From NCBI GenBank assembly GCA_013214575.1, contig JABSSD010000190.1:1-52939 (forward strand): a stretch of DNA of 52,939 nucleotides, in the 5' to 3' direction. Shown here in pieces: positions 1-8,496 of this stretch. The stretch comes from Paracoccaceae bacterium (lineage in GTDB: Bacteria > Pseudomonadota > Alphaproteobacteria > Rhodobacterales > Rhodobacteraceae). Below the pieces are notes generated by a model that had not been told where the DNA came from, made no database searches, and saw only the letters and a program-made list of their open reading frames with translations. The position numbers and the translations under genes are program-made. How positions within the stretch are numbered: position 1 is the stretch's first letter; each line of letters begins with the position of its first letter.

Positions 1-850
1 GGTGTCGGGTATTGGTCAGCAGAACCTGATCCGCATACCGATCAAGGGCGATTGGCGCGGCATGGATCCCGTGGCACTAGAGGCCGCAATAAAGGCCGAT
101 CTGGCGGCGGGGCTGCAGCCGGCCGGGGTGATCCTCTGTGTTGGCGGCACCGGCACCGGCGCAACCGACCCAATCGCAGACTGTCTCGATGTGGCAGAGA
201 AATACGGTCTCTATTCTCATGTTGATGCGGCCTGGGCCGGCTCGGCGATGATCTGCCCGGAATACCGCCACTACTGGCCCGGAATTGAGCGCGCCGATTC
301 CATCGTGTTCAACCCGCATAAATGGCTGGGGGTGCAGTTCGACTGCTCGGCGCATTTCTTGAAAAACCCTGACGATCTGGTGCGGACGCTGGCGATCCAG
401 CCTGAATTCCTGAAGACCCACGGCAAAGACGGCATTATCAATTACTCGGAATGGTCGGTGCCACTGGGGCGGCGGTTCCGGGCGCTGAAGATCTGGTTTG
501 TTCTGCGCAGCTACGGGCTAGAGGGGCTGCGCAACCGGCTGCGCGACCACATCATCTGGTCGACTGCGCTGCATGACAAGCTGGCCGCCACGGCAGATTT
601 TGAGATCGTCACCCCGCCGATGTGGTCGCTATGGAGCTTTCGCTATGCGCCCGAGGGCGTAGCTGATCTGGATGATCTGAACCAGCGGCTGGTCAATGCG
701 ATCAACGATGATGGCCGCATCTACCTGACCCAGACCCGCGTCGACGGAGATCTGGTGATCCGCTTTCAGGCCGGTCAGTTTGAGACCACCAAAGACGACG
801 TCATGATGGCCCATGAGGTAATCACAGACATCGCAAAAGGACTGTCATGA
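1..850 (+). CDS. Pyridoxal-phosphate-dependent (aromatic amino acid type) decarboxylase, 5' end cut by window edge
   Basis: C-terminal part (about 282 residues) of a group II PLP-dependent decarboxylase, the family of aromatic-L-amino-acid, tyrosine and glutamate decarboxylases. The fragment shows HVDAAW (fragment residues 73-78), with the aspartate that pairs with the PLP ring nitrogen, and NPHKW with the PLP-binding lysine at about residue 107. Full-length members have roughly 470-480 residues, so about 200 N-terminal residues lie outside the window. The GTG at position 2 is an internal valine, not a start. The stop overlaps the next start (ATGA), so it is translationally coupled to the homoprotocatechuate genes downstream. 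That context suggests an aromatic substrate such as tyrosine or DOPA, whose amine would be oxidised towards homoprotocatechuate; this is inference. Family call firm, substrate not. Confidence 0.85.
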   Translation, partial: VSGIGQQNLIRIPIKGDWRGMDPVALEAAIKADLAAGLQPAGVILCVGGTGTGATDPIADCLDVAEKYGLYSHVDAAWAGSAMICPEYRHYWPGIERADSIVFNPHKWLGVQFDCSAHFLKNPDDLVRTLAIQPEFLKTHGKDGIINYSEWSVPLGRRFRALKIWFVLRSYGLEGLRNRLRDHIIWSTALHDKLAATADFEIVTPPMWSLWSFRYAPEGVADLDDLNQRLVNAINDDGRIYLTQTRVDGDLVIRFQAGQFETTKDDVMMAHEVITDIAKGLS

Positions 851-1728
851 TGCGCTTTGCCACCTATACCGCCGAGGGCGAGACCTTTTACGGCGCGGTC
901 AGCGACACAGTTATGAACTCTGGCATGATCGCTCTGTCGTCCGATTTCCCGCAATGGCCCACCCTACGCGATGTGATCGCCGCCGATGGGCTGGGTCTGT
1001 TGGAAAAAACCGCCCGGGGCAGGTCCGTCAGCCACCGGGATTTCACCTATGAGATCCCGGTGCCCAACCCTGAAAAGATCCTTTGTGTTGGGGTGAATTT
1101 CCCCGACCGCAATGCGGAATACAAAGACGGATCGGCGGCGCCCAAGCACATGTCGCTGTTCCCCCGGTTTGCGCGCTCGTTCACCGGGGCGGGTCAGCCG
1201 CTGATCCGGCCGCCAGAAAACCACACGCTGGATTATGAGGGCGAAGTGGCAATTGTCATCGGCAAGGGGGGCCGCCGCATCAAAGCTGAGGATGCCTATG
1301 ATCACATCGCGGCGCTGACCCTGTGCAACGAGGGCACCATTCGCGACTGGGTGCGCCATGCCAAGTTCAATGTGACGCAGGGCAAGAACTGGGACAAATC
1401 AGGAGCACTCGGCCCCTGGCTGGTGCCCTTTACCGAGGCCGCCCAACTGGACGATGCCCGCATCGTGACCCGGGTCAACGGCGAGATCCGCCAGGATGAT
1501 ACCCTGAACCGGATGGTGTTCCCGATCCGCCAACAGATCGCCTATATCTCCACCTTTACCACCCTGGTGCCCGGCGACATCATCATCACCGGCACCCCAA
1601 CAGGGGCCGGCGCGCGGTTTGATCCGCCGAAATATCTGGTGCCCGGCGATGTGGTCGAGGTTGAGGCCAGGGGTATCGGCATCCTGCGCAATACGGTTGA
1701 GGATGAGTTTGGCGAGGACGCGGCATGA
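847..1728 (+). CDS. hpaG: Fumarylacetoacetate hydrolase family protein, probable homoprotocatechuate-pathway isomerase/decarboxylase
   Basis: 293 residues. The C-terminal two thirds is a FAH-fold domain with the metal-binding pair in YEGEVAIV (E131 and E133) and the third ligand in GKNWDKSG (about D183), followed by the usual GDIIITGTP segment. In the homoprotocatechuate pathway such enzymes (HpaG/HpcE) decarboxylate and isomerise 5-oxopent-3-ene-1,2,5-tricarboxylate to 2-oxohept-3-ene-1,7-dioate. The length fits the single-domain form and not the double-length E. coli HpaG. It starts at the ATGATG that overlaps the decarboxylase stop and its own stop overlaps hpaH, so the genes form one operon. 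FAH enzymes act on many substrates; the specific role rests on the hpaH and hpaI neighbours. Confidence 0.75.
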   Translation: MMRFATYTAEGETFYGAVSDTVMNSGMIALSSDFPQWPTLRDVIAADGLGLLEKTARGRSVSHRDFTYEIPVPNPEKILCVGVNFPDRNAEYKDGSAAPKHMSLFPRFARSFTGAGQPLIRPPENHTLDYEGEVAIVIGKGGRRIKAEDAYDHIAALTLCNEGTIRDWVRHAKFNVTQGKNWDKSGALGPWLVPFTEAAQLDDARIVTRVNGEIRQDDTLNRMVFPIRQQIAYISTFTTLVPGDIIITGTPTGAGARFDPPKYLVPGDVVEVEARGIGILRNTVEDEFGEDAA

Positions 1729-2525
1729 CCCCGGATCAGCACGCCGAGGCGGCTGAGGCGCTATTGCAGGCCGAGGTCACTGGCCAGCAATCTGGCCTGC
1801 TGTCCCTGCGCTATCCCGGCATGACACTGGACGATGCCTATGCGGTGCAGGCGGCACTGGTGGCGCAAAAACTGGCGGCGGGGCGGCGGCGGATTGGCTG
1901 GAAGATCGGCCTGACCAGCCGCGCCATGCAGGATGCGCTCAAGATCGACACCCCGGACAGCGGCGTGTTGCTGGATGACATGCTGTTTGAAACCGGCGCT
2001 GTGGTGCCCGCGGGCCGGTTCATTCAGCCCCGCATCGAGGCCGAGATAGCGTTCATCATGAAAGCACCGCTGGCGGCGGCCGATATCACGCGCGCGGATG
2101 TTTTGATGGCAACCGACTGGGTGGTGCCAGCGTTGGAGATTCTGGATACCCGCATCCAGCGCGCCGACCCCGCAAGTGGCCAGGTACGGATTATCACCGA
2201 TACCATCAGCGACAATGCGGCCAATGCCGGTATCGTTCTGGGGGCTGAGCGCCATGCCGCCGAGGCCCATGACCTGCGCTGGACCGGTGCCATCGTCAGC
2301 CGCAATGGCACCGTCGAGGAAACCGGGCTGGCGGCCGGGGTGCTGAATGATCCGGTCACCTCGGTTTTGTGGCTGGCACGGCGCATGGCGAGCTATGGAC
2401 AACAGATCGAGGCCGGGGATATCGTCCTGTCAGGGTCGTTCATTCGCCCCATCGAATGCCCGAGCGGGTCTGAAATCTCAGCTGATTTTGGCCCGTTTGG
2501 CTCTGTTGAAATCACATTTGCCTAA
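1725..2525 (+). CDS. hpaH: 2-oxo-hept-4-ene-1,7-dioate hydratase
   Basis: 266 residues, close to the length of E. coli HpaH. It belongs to the 2-keto-4-pentenoate hydratase branch of the FAH fold: GWKIGLTS carries the conserved lysine (K60), and the metal-binding glutamates are in RIEAEIAF (E105, E107). The enzyme adds water to the C4 double bond of 2-oxohept-4-ene-1,7-dioate, giving the substrate of the HpaI aldolase encoded next. The ATG overlaps the hpaG stop by four bases. The track frame of hpaI reaches back inside this gene, but the real hpaI start lies 13 bp after this stop. Cytosolic enzyme; confidence is high because three consecutive pathway genes agree. Confidence 0.88.
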   Translation: MTPDQHAEAAEALLQAEVTGQQSGLLSLRYPGMTLDDAYAVQAALVAQKLAAGRRRIGWKIGLTSRAMQDALKIDTPDSGVLLDDMLFETGAVVPAGRFIQPRIEAEIAFIMKAPLAAADITRADVLMATDWVVPALEILDTRIQRADPASGQVRIITDTISDNAANAGIVLGAERHAAEAHDLRWTGAIVSRNGTVEETGLAAGVLNDPVTSVLWLARRMASYGQQIEAGDIVLSGSFIRPIECPSGSEISADFGPFGSVEITFA

Positions 2526-2538
2526 AAAGGGGTCTCCC

Positions 2539-3309
2539 ATGGCTGTTCCCATCAACCCATTCAAACAAGCCCTGGCCAATGGCGAGCGCCAGATCGGCTG
2601 CTGGCTCAGCTTTGCCGAGGCCTCGGCTGCCGAAATCATGGGCACTGCCGGCTTTGACTGGCTGGTCATTGATGGCGAGCACGGGCCCAATGACATCCGC
2701 TCCATCCGCGATCAGCTGATGGCGCTGCAGGCCTCGGACAGCCATCCGGTGGTGCGAGTGCCGGTGAGCGAGACATGGATCCTCAAACAGGTGCTGGATG
2801 CCGGCGCGCAGACGGTGCTGGTGCCGATCATCGAAAGCGCCGAGCAGGCGCGCGAGGTGGTGCGGGCCTGCCAGTATCCGCCACATGGCACACGCGGTGT
2901 TGGGGCAACCGCCGCACGGGCCACCGGGTTTGGGTCCGTCAGCGAGTATATCCAGACCGCCGATCAGCAGATCTGCGTGCTGTTGCAGGTGGAGACCCGG
3001 GCCGGGATTGCAGCGCTGGACGAGATCCTGACGGTTGAAGGCGTAGACGGGGTGTTCATCGGCCCGGCGGATCTGTCCACTGACATGGGGTTTCAGGGCA
3101 ATGCCGCCCATCCTGAGGTGCGCCAGGTGATTGCCGATGCCCTGTCCAGGATCGCCGCCTCGGGCAAGGCACCGGGCATTCTGGGCATCAGCGAGGAGGC
3201 GACCCAATCTTATCTGGATATGGGAGCACAGTTTCTTGCCGTCGGCATCGACGTTTTGCTGCTGGTTCAATCCGCCCGCGCCCTGGCGGCGCATTGGAAG
3301 GCAAAATAG
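2539..3309 (+). CDS. hpaI: 4-hydroxy-2-oxoheptane-1,7-dioate aldolase
   Basis: 256 residues counted from the ATG at 2539, which follows an AAAAAGGGG ribosome site; an upstream extension in frame lies inside hpaH and is rejected. Class II metal-dependent aldolase of the HpcH/HpaI family: DGEHGPND holds the catalytic histidine (H48), R73 in VVRVPV is the conserved active-site arginine, and QVETRAG and GPADLS hold the acidic metal ligands. It cleaves 4-hydroxy-2-oxoheptanedioate to pyruvate and succinic semialdehyde, the last step of homoprotocatechuate breakdown. It is the final gene of the operon; the next gene faces the other way beyond a hairpin. Confidence 0.93.
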   Translation: MAVPINPFKQALANGERQIGCWLSFAEASAAEIMGTAGFDWLVIDGEHGPNDIRSIRDQLMALQASDSHPVVRVPVSETWILKQVLDAGAQTVLVPIIESAEQAREVVRACQYPPHGTRGVGATAARATGFGSVSEYIQTADQQICVLLQVETRAGIAALDEILTVEGVDGVFIGPADLSTDMGFQGNAAHPEVRQVIADALSRIAASGKAPGILGISEEATQSYLDMGAQFLAVGIDVLLLVQSARALAAHWKAK

Positions 3310-3381
3310 CGGCAGGCCCGGGCGGGGACTGACGCGCCCGGGGAGCAATCTGGGAGCGGCCTGACAGCGGTCTGGCGCGCA

Positions 3382-3417
3382 TAAGAAAAGGGGCTCTCTC
3401 TTGCGAGAAAGCCCCTT
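3382..3417 (-). terminator. Rho-independent terminator for asd
   Basis: A 13-bp stem with one mismatch (arms 3388-3400 and 3405-3417, loop TTGC) lies just downstream of asd. Read on the minus strand it is followed by CTTTTCTTAT, a fair U tract. On the plus strand the trailing bases are ATTAAAC, so it may also slow transcription leaving hpaI, less convincingly. Confidence 0.8.
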
Positions 3418-3435
3418 ATTAAACAGAGTGTTCGC

Positions 3436-4458
3436 CTAGCCCTTCTTGAGAACTTCGCGGCCCAGAAGTTCAGCGATCTGCACCGCATTCAGGGCTGCAC
3501 CTTTGCGCAGGTTGTCGGAAACACACCACAGGTTCAAACCGTTATCGATGGTGCTGTCCTGACGAATACGGCTGATGAAAGTGGCAAAGTCGCCGACACA
3601 TTCCACCGGCGTCACATAGCCACCGTCTTCGCGTTTATCGATCACCATGATGCCCGGCGACTCGCGCAGGATATCGCGGGCCTCATCTTCGTCCAGGAAG
3701 TCTTCGAATTCGATGTTGATCGCCTCGGAGTGGCCAACAAACACCGGCACCCGCACACAGGTCGCGGTGACCTTGATCTTGGTGTCCATGATCTTCTTGG
3801 TCTCGGCGACCATCTTCCACTCTTCTTTGGTGTCGCCAGAATCCAGGAACACGTCGATATGCGGGATCACGTTGAACGCGATCTGCTTGGTAAAGGTCCT
3901 GGGGGGCTTGCTATCGGTCGGGTTGTAGATCGATTTGGTCTGATCCCACAGCTCGTCGATACCCTTGGTGCCAGCCCCGGAAACCGACTGATAGGTCGAG
4001 ACCACCACCCGTTTGATGGTGGCACGATCGTGCAGCGGCTTCAGCGCCACCACCATCTGCGCAGTCGAGCAGTTGGGGTTGGCGATGATGTTTTTCTTGG
4101 CATAGCCGTGGATATCCTGCGGGTTCACCTCGGGCACGATCAGCGGAATATCGGGGTCATAGCGGTACAGCGACGAGTTATCGATCACCACGCAGCCAAC
4201 TGCGGCCGCTTTGGGCGCATAGATCTTGGTTGCGTCGGACCCGATCGCAAACAAAGCCATATCCCAGCCGGTAAAATCAAAGGTGTCCAGGTCGGTGGTC
4301 TTCAAAGTTCGATCACCAAAGCTGACCTCAGATCCCAACGATTTGCGGCTTGCCAGCACGGCAATCTCATCAATTGGAAACTGGCGCTCAGCCAGGATGT
4401 TCAACATTTCACGGCCCACGTTACCCGTGGCGCCGACGACGGCGACGCGATAACCCAT
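3436..4458 (-). CDS. asd: Aspartate-semialdehyde dehydrogenase
   Basis: 340 residues, the normal family length. The N-terminal Rossmann motif GATGNVG (9-15) binds NADP; the nucleophile is C130 in NPNCST. It reduces aspartyl phosphate to aspartate semialdehyde, the branch point to lysine/diaminopimelate, threonine and methionine. It stands alone: its 3' end is closed by a hairpin, and its 5' end faces the DUF3095 gene across a 224-bp divergent spacer that must carry its promoter. The ATG at 4458 opens directly into the Rossmann strand (MGYRVAVVGATG), so the start is secure. Confidence 0.96.
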   Translation of the reverse strand: MGYRVAVVGATGNVGREMLNILAERQFPIDEIAVLASRKSLGSEVSFGDRTLKTTDLDTFDFTGWDMALFAIGSDATKIYAPKAAAVGCVVIDNSSLYRYDPDIPLIVPEVNPQDIHGYAKKNIIANPNCSTAQMVVALKPLHDRATIKRVVVSTYQSVSGAGTKGIDELWDQTKSIYNPTDSKPPRTFTKQIAFNVIPHIDVFLDSGDTKEEWKMVAETKKIMDTKIKVTATCVRVPVFVGHSEAINIEFEDFLDEDEARDILRESPGIMVIDKREDGGYVTPVECVGDFATFISRIRQDSTIDNGLNLWCVSDNLRKGAALNAVQIAELLGREVLKKG

Positions 4459-4682
4459 AGCATCTCTCCAATATTAGAGCCGGCCCCATGGCCAGCAGCG
4501 GTCTCATATCGGGAATCCCCGCCGCCGGAAAGGTCAGAAGCACCCTCTGCCGCCTCTACAGGCTATATATATGGTCGCAGGCCCGTTTTCACGCTGCCTT
4601 ACGGTTGGGGCCGGGGTTGATCTGTGGACCTGCCGGGAAATTCGGCTAGGTTGCTCAAAGCAGCCGCTGCCATGGGTAAGCT
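4459..4682. promoter_or_regulatory. Divergent spacer between asd and the DUF3095 gene
   Basis: This 224-bp gap must hold the promoters of both genes. The only clearly AT-rich patch is CTATATATATGG near 4562-4574. I could not define -35/-10 pairs with confidence, and no operator or structured RNA stood out. Confidence 0.3.
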
Positions 4683-5849
4683 ATGAAAACGCACAAATTC
4701 TATGATGACTTGCCACGCCGAGACAGGTTCTCTGATCTGGCCCAGCCCGAAAGCTTTGCCCCGTTGCCGCAAGACTGGCTGGTCGGCTGCTGTGACATTG
4801 TCGATTCGACCGGTCTGATTGCGGCGGGGCAATATAAGACCGTGAATATGATTGGGGCCTCGGTGATCTCGGCGCTGATCAATGCCATGCAGGGGCGCGC
4901 CTTTCCCTATGTGTTTGGCGGCGACGGGGCCTCCTTTGCAATTCCCCCGGCGGAACAAGACAGCTGCCGCGAGATCCTGTCCAACCTGCGCAGCTGGGTC
5001 TCTGCTGAATTCGGCGTTGATCTGCGGGCCGCCCTGCTGCCCGTCGCATGGATCCGCGCCGAGGGGCTGGAGGTTCGGGTCGCCCGCCATGCGGTATCTG
5101 CGGGCGTGGATTATGCCATGTTCAGCGGCGGCGGCCTGGCCTGGGCCGAACAACAAATGAAGGCGGACGGGTTTTCTGTCCCCGCCTCCGAGCATGTCAC
5201 CGCCCCGGATCTGACCGGGTTGTCCTGCAGGTGGAGCAACATCAGGGCGCGCAACGGCAGTATTATTTCACTGGTGATGCTGCCGCCACGGCAGCGGGAG
5301 AGCCGCGCATTTTTGCAGGTGGTCCGCGAGGTTCTGGCGCTGGCCGCAAAATTGGAGCGCGGCGGTCATCCGGTGCCGCAAAGCGGCCCGCCACTGCACT
5401 ATCCGCCTCCCGGGCTGGCGCTGGAGGCGCATGTGTCGCGTGGCAGCACGCCGCTGGCTCTGCGCAAAATCAGGCTGCTGGTGAATACCGCCATTGCCGG
5501 CTTGATGATATGGAGCGGCAGGCGCTTTGGATCTTTTGATCCGGTTCACTATCGCGCCATGCTGAGCACCAATGCCGATTTTCGAAAGTTTGACGACGGC
5601 TTGAAGATGACTCTCGACTGCGATCCCGAGACCCGCAATCAGCTGATCGATCTGCTGCAGAGCGCCACCACGGCGGGTCACATCCGCTATGGTCTGCACG
5701 AACAGGACGAGGCCATGGTTACCTGTATTGTGCCGTCGGCGACGCGGGACGACCATGTGCATTTTGTCGATGGCGCGACGGGTGGCTATGCCAGCGCCGC
5801 CGCAGGTCTGAAGGCAAAGGACCAGCAGGCCGCACTCAGACCTGGATGA
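4683..5849 (+). CDS. DUF3095 family protein, cyclase-like N-terminal region
   Basis: 388 residues. I recognise the DUF3095 family, whose function is unknown to me. The N-terminal half resembles a nucleotide cyclase fold: GCCDIVDSTG (about residues 36-45) looks like the cyclase strand carrying the first metal aspartate, and FGGDGASFAIP (about 78-88) looks like the second conserved block. This suggests nucleotide binding or a signalling role, but it is resemblance only. No signal peptide is evident; one short hydrophobic stretch (about 268-280) is too weak to call a membrane segment. The 3' end overlaps the 3' end of the convergent carbonic anhydrase by 14 bp (5836-5849). The start ATG is the first in frame. 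Confidence 0.75.
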   Translation: MKTHKFYDDLPRRDRFSDLAQPESFAPLPQDWLVGCCDIVDSTGLIAAGQYKTVNMIGASVISALINAMQGRAFPYVFGGDGASFAIPPAEQDSCREILSNLRSWVSAEFGVDLRAALLPVAWIRAEGLEVRVARHAVSAGVDYAMFSGGGLAWAEQQMKADGFSVPASEHVTAPDLTGLSCRWSNIRARNGSIISLVMLPPRQRESRAFLQVVREVLALAAKLERGGHPVPQSGPPLHYPPPGLALEAHVSRGSTPLALRKIRLLVNTAIAGLMIWSGRRFGSFDPVHYRAMLSTNADFRKFDDGLKMTLDCDPETRNQLIDLLQSATTAGHIRYGLHEQDEAMVTCIVPSATRDDHVHFVDGATGGYASAAAGLKAKDQQAALRPG

Positions 5850-6486
5850 ACAGGTCCTGCTTTGGATCGTAACATTGCAGCCCGCCCTCGCCGATATCAG
5901 TCCACAACCCGTGCAGGCTGAGGGTGCCGTCGTTGACCGCCTTCTCGACAAAAGGAAAGCTCATCAGGTTTTCCAGCGAGGCCACCACCGCGTGCTTTTC
6001 CAGCTGCCTTAACTGCTCTTCTTTATCCTCGATATCGCGCACCAGTTCATACTTGGGCTTCAGGATATCCATCCAGCGGCCAACAAAGCTGTCTTTGGCC
6101 TCTAATTCAGGAGCGTGACCGTTGCACATGTCAACGCAGCCTTCGACTCCGCCGCATTGCGAATGCCCCAGCACAATCAAATGCGCCACGTTCAGAACCG
6201 TCACAGCGTATTCGACCGTCGCACTGGTGCCGTGATGGTCGCCATCGGGCTGAAAAGGTGGCACCAAATTAGCGATATTTCTATGGATAAAGAACTCACC
6301 CTGGTCAGCGCCAAAGATCGATGTCACATGCACACGGCTGTCACAGCACGAGATAACCATGGCGCGCGGACGCTGTCCTTCGCTCGCTAAACGGCGATAC
6401 CACCCCTTATTTTCCTCATAAGACGTGGCTTTCCAGCCATGATAGCGGGTCACAAGATAACCGGGCAGTGGCTTGGCAAATTCCAT
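5836..6486 (-). CDS. Beta-class carbonic anhydrase
   Basis: 216 residues from the ATG at 6486; an in-frame extension to 6669 is rejected because that ATG has a GGGA ribosome site and begins the conserved N-terminal region. The zinc ligands are visible: C47 in the C-x-D-S-R motif (SCCDSRV), then H108 and C111 in GHSQCGG. It interconverts CO2 and bicarbonate in the cytosol, supplying bicarbonate for carboxylases such as acetyl-CoA carboxylase. It is transcribed alone, divergently from the Hpt-like gene and convergently with the DUF3095 gene, sharing 14 bp of 3' end with the latter. Confidence 0.95.
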   Translation of the reverse strand: MEFAKPLPGYLVTRYHGWKATSYEENKGWYRRLASEGQRPRAMVISCCDSRVHVTSIFGADQGEFFIHRNIANLVPPFQPDGDHHGTSATVEYAVTVLNVAHLIVLGHSQCGGVEGCVDMCNGHAPELEAKDSFVGRWMDILKPKYELVRDIEDKEEQLRQLEKHAVVASLENLMSFPFVEKAVNDGTLSLHGLWTDIGEGGLQCYDPKQDLFIQV

Positions 6487-6640
6487 GTGTCGATCCCTGA
6501 ATTGATAGTTCGCTGGGCTATTACCCTGTATTGTTAGCAAATTCGAGAGATATGAGCACCCCAAAGAAACCTTTTGAAAACCAGTACAACGCAATGCTTG
6601 TCCCGTGCCGTGGGGGTACAGATATTTGGGGTGAACTCTA

Positions 6641-7021
6641 GTGGCTAATATTTTGACTGTAATACACAACGAAACGGTCCGGCTTGATCCGGGAAAGCTG
6701 AACGAACTCTATGCTCAGCTGGGCGAGGCCGGGGCCGAAGACGTGGTCTGCCGCGCCATCGAAGAGCTGGCGGTGCGGCTGTCGCACTGCGAGCGCCTGT
6801 GGCGGCAAGACGATTTGGCGAACCTGCGCAAAAGTGCGCGATCTCTGGTTGCCATTGCCGAACAGATCGGCATGAGCGCCATGGCCGCCATTGCCCGCGA
6901 TGTGACCGAGGCGGTTGATAGCGGCGACCAGCCAGCCATTGCCGCGACCCTGTTCCGGCTGCTGCGGGTGGGCGAACGGTCGCTGACTGCCGTATGGGAG
7001 CAGCAAGACCTCTCGGTCTGA
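6641..7021 (+). CDS. Small helical protein resembling a degenerate Hpt domain
   Basis: 126 residues starting at GTG 6641, preceded by GGGGTGAAC; no good in-frame ATG exists nearby. The whole protein is predicted helical and about the size of one histidine-phosphotransfer domain. The segment SARSLVAIAEQIGM (about 64-77) lines up with the Hpt signature (A-H-S-L-K-G-x-x-x-x-L-G-A), but arginine sits where the phosphorylated histidine should be. If the match is right, it cannot act as a phosphorelay acceptor and might instead bind a response regulator. The alignment is by eye. No kinase or regulator gene is adjacent; the M17 peptidase follows about 90 bp downstream. Confidence 0.65.
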   Translation: MANILTVIHNETVRLDPGKLNELYAQLGEAGAEDVVCRAIEELAVRLSHCERLWRQDDLANLRKSARSLVAIAEQIGMSAMAAIARDVTEAVDSGDQPAIAATLFRLLRVGERSLTAVWEQQDLSV

Positions 7022-7113
7022 TTTAACAGCCCATAATCCGGCAGCCAGGGCTTGCGGACGGCGCGGTGCCAGATACTCTGGGACGATATTGTCCCCACAT
7101 CCGGAGTATCGTG

Positions 7114-8496
7114 ATGCCGCCTGTCTTTGCCCCGCCCTCGGATGCCGCCTTGCCGCTGCATGTTATTGATCAGGACAAATGCAAAGACTGGCTGCAACGC
7201 CAACCGGACCATGTTGCCGACTGGGCGCTGGCCAACGGGTTTACCGGCGCTTGCGGTCAGGCGCTGCTGGTGCCCGGAGACAGCGGCAAGCCCCAGATGG
7301 CGCTGGCTGGCTATGGCACCCCGGCGCAACGGGCCCGGCGCCGGTTTGTGCTGGCTGGAGCCGCCGAGAAACTCCCAAAAGGGATATACAGGATTGCCTC
7401 GGGGCTGGACCAGCAGGCACTGGATGTCGAATGCCTTGGCTGGCTGCTCAGCAGCTATCGCTTTGGCCGCTATCACCACCAGGCTGAGATGAATGCCGCA
7501 TTGACGGCGCCCGCAGGTATTGATTCTGCGGCTATTGAATCGCTGGCCGCTGCAGAATGCCTGACCCGTGATCTGATCAATACACCCTCCTCGGACATGG
7601 GGCCGGACGAATTGCAGGCGGCGGCCGAAACCCTGGCCCAGCAGTTTGGCGCCGCTATGTCGGTAACAGCGGACGCGGCGCTGCTGGAGCAGAACCTGCC
7701 GATGATCCATGCCGTTGGCCGCGCCTCGGAGCGGCGGCCGCGGCTGATCGACATGAGCTGGGGGACATCCGGCCCCAAGCTGACCCTGGTGGGCAAAGGC
7801 GTCTGCTTTGACACCGGCGGGCTGAACCTGAAACCCGGCGCCAGCATGGGGCTGATGAAAAAGGATATGGGCGGCGCTGCCACCGTGCTGGGTCTGGCGC
7901 GGATGATCATGGCAGCGGGTCTGCCACTGCAATTGCGGCTGCTGATCCCGGCGGTCGAGAACTCGGTGTCCGCCACCGCATTCCGCCCCGGCGACGTGCT
8001 GACCTCACGCAAGGGACTGACGGTCGAGATTAATAACACCGATGCCGAGGGGCGTCTGGTGCTGGCCGACGCGCTGACACTGGCGGCAGAGGGCAAGCCG
8101 GATCTGCTGATCTCGATGGCAACGCTGACCGGCGCCGCGCGGGTGGCGGTTGGGCCGGATCTGGCGCCGTTCTTTACCGACAACGATGACGACGCGGCGG
8201 CGCTTGCCTCAGCGGCCAATGGCAGTGCCGATCCGGTTTGGCGGCTGCCGTTCCACACCCCCTATGAGGCCAGGATCGAGCCGGGCATTGCCGATCTCGA
8301 CAATGCGCCGGCCGGGGGCTTTGCCGGCTCGATCACCGCCGCGCTGTTCCTGCGTCGCTTCGCTGGCGCCAGCCGGTATATCCATTTTGACATTTACGGC
8401 TGGAACCCCACGGCTGCCCCTGCCCAGCCCAAAGGCGGCGCAGGTCAGGGCGCGCGGGCCCTGTTTGCCGCCCTGCCCGAGATGCTGAACCTATGA
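7114..8496 (+). CDS. Leucyl aminopeptidase family (M17) peptidase
   Basis: 460 residues from the ATG at 7114, chosen because GGAG (7103-7106) precedes it; a GTG immediately before it and another at 7066 are alternatives. The C-terminal catalytic domain carries the M17 signatures: VGKGVCFDTGG with the metal/active-site lysine K228 and D233, KKDMGGAA, and NTDAEGR (308-314). It is a two-metal cytosolic aminopeptidase. Its stop overlaps the NlpC/P60 gene by four bases, so both are translated together. That pairing suggests breakdown of short cell-wall peptides or other oligopeptides. Family call secure, physiological substrate inferred. Confidence 0.93.
   Translation: MPPVFAPPSDAALPLHVIDQDKCKDWLQRQPDHVADWALANGFTGACGQALLVPGDSGKPQMALAGYGTPAQRARRRFVLAGAAEKLPKGIYRIASGLDQQALDVECLGWLLSSYRFGRYHHQAEMNAALTAPAGIDSAAIESLAAAECLTRDLINTPSSDMGPDELQAAAETLAQQFGAAMSVTADAALLEQNLPMIHAVGRASERRPRLIDMSWGTSGPKLTLVGKGVCFDTGGLNLKPGASMGLMKKDMGGAATVLGLARMIMAAGLPLQLRLLIPAVENSVSATAFRPGDVLTSRKGLTVEINNTDAEGRLVLADALTLAAEGKPDLLISMATLTGAARVAVGPDLAPFFTDNDDDAAALASAANGSADPVWRLPFHTPYEARIEPGIADLDNAPAGGFAGSITAALFLRRFAGASRYIHFDIYGWNPTAAPAQPKGGAGQGARALFAALPEMLNL

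Noticed and set aside
2-4. GTG as the start of the PLP decarboxylase
   Set aside because: The fragment is about 200 residues shorter than the family and begins in mid-domain, so the GTG is an internal codon.
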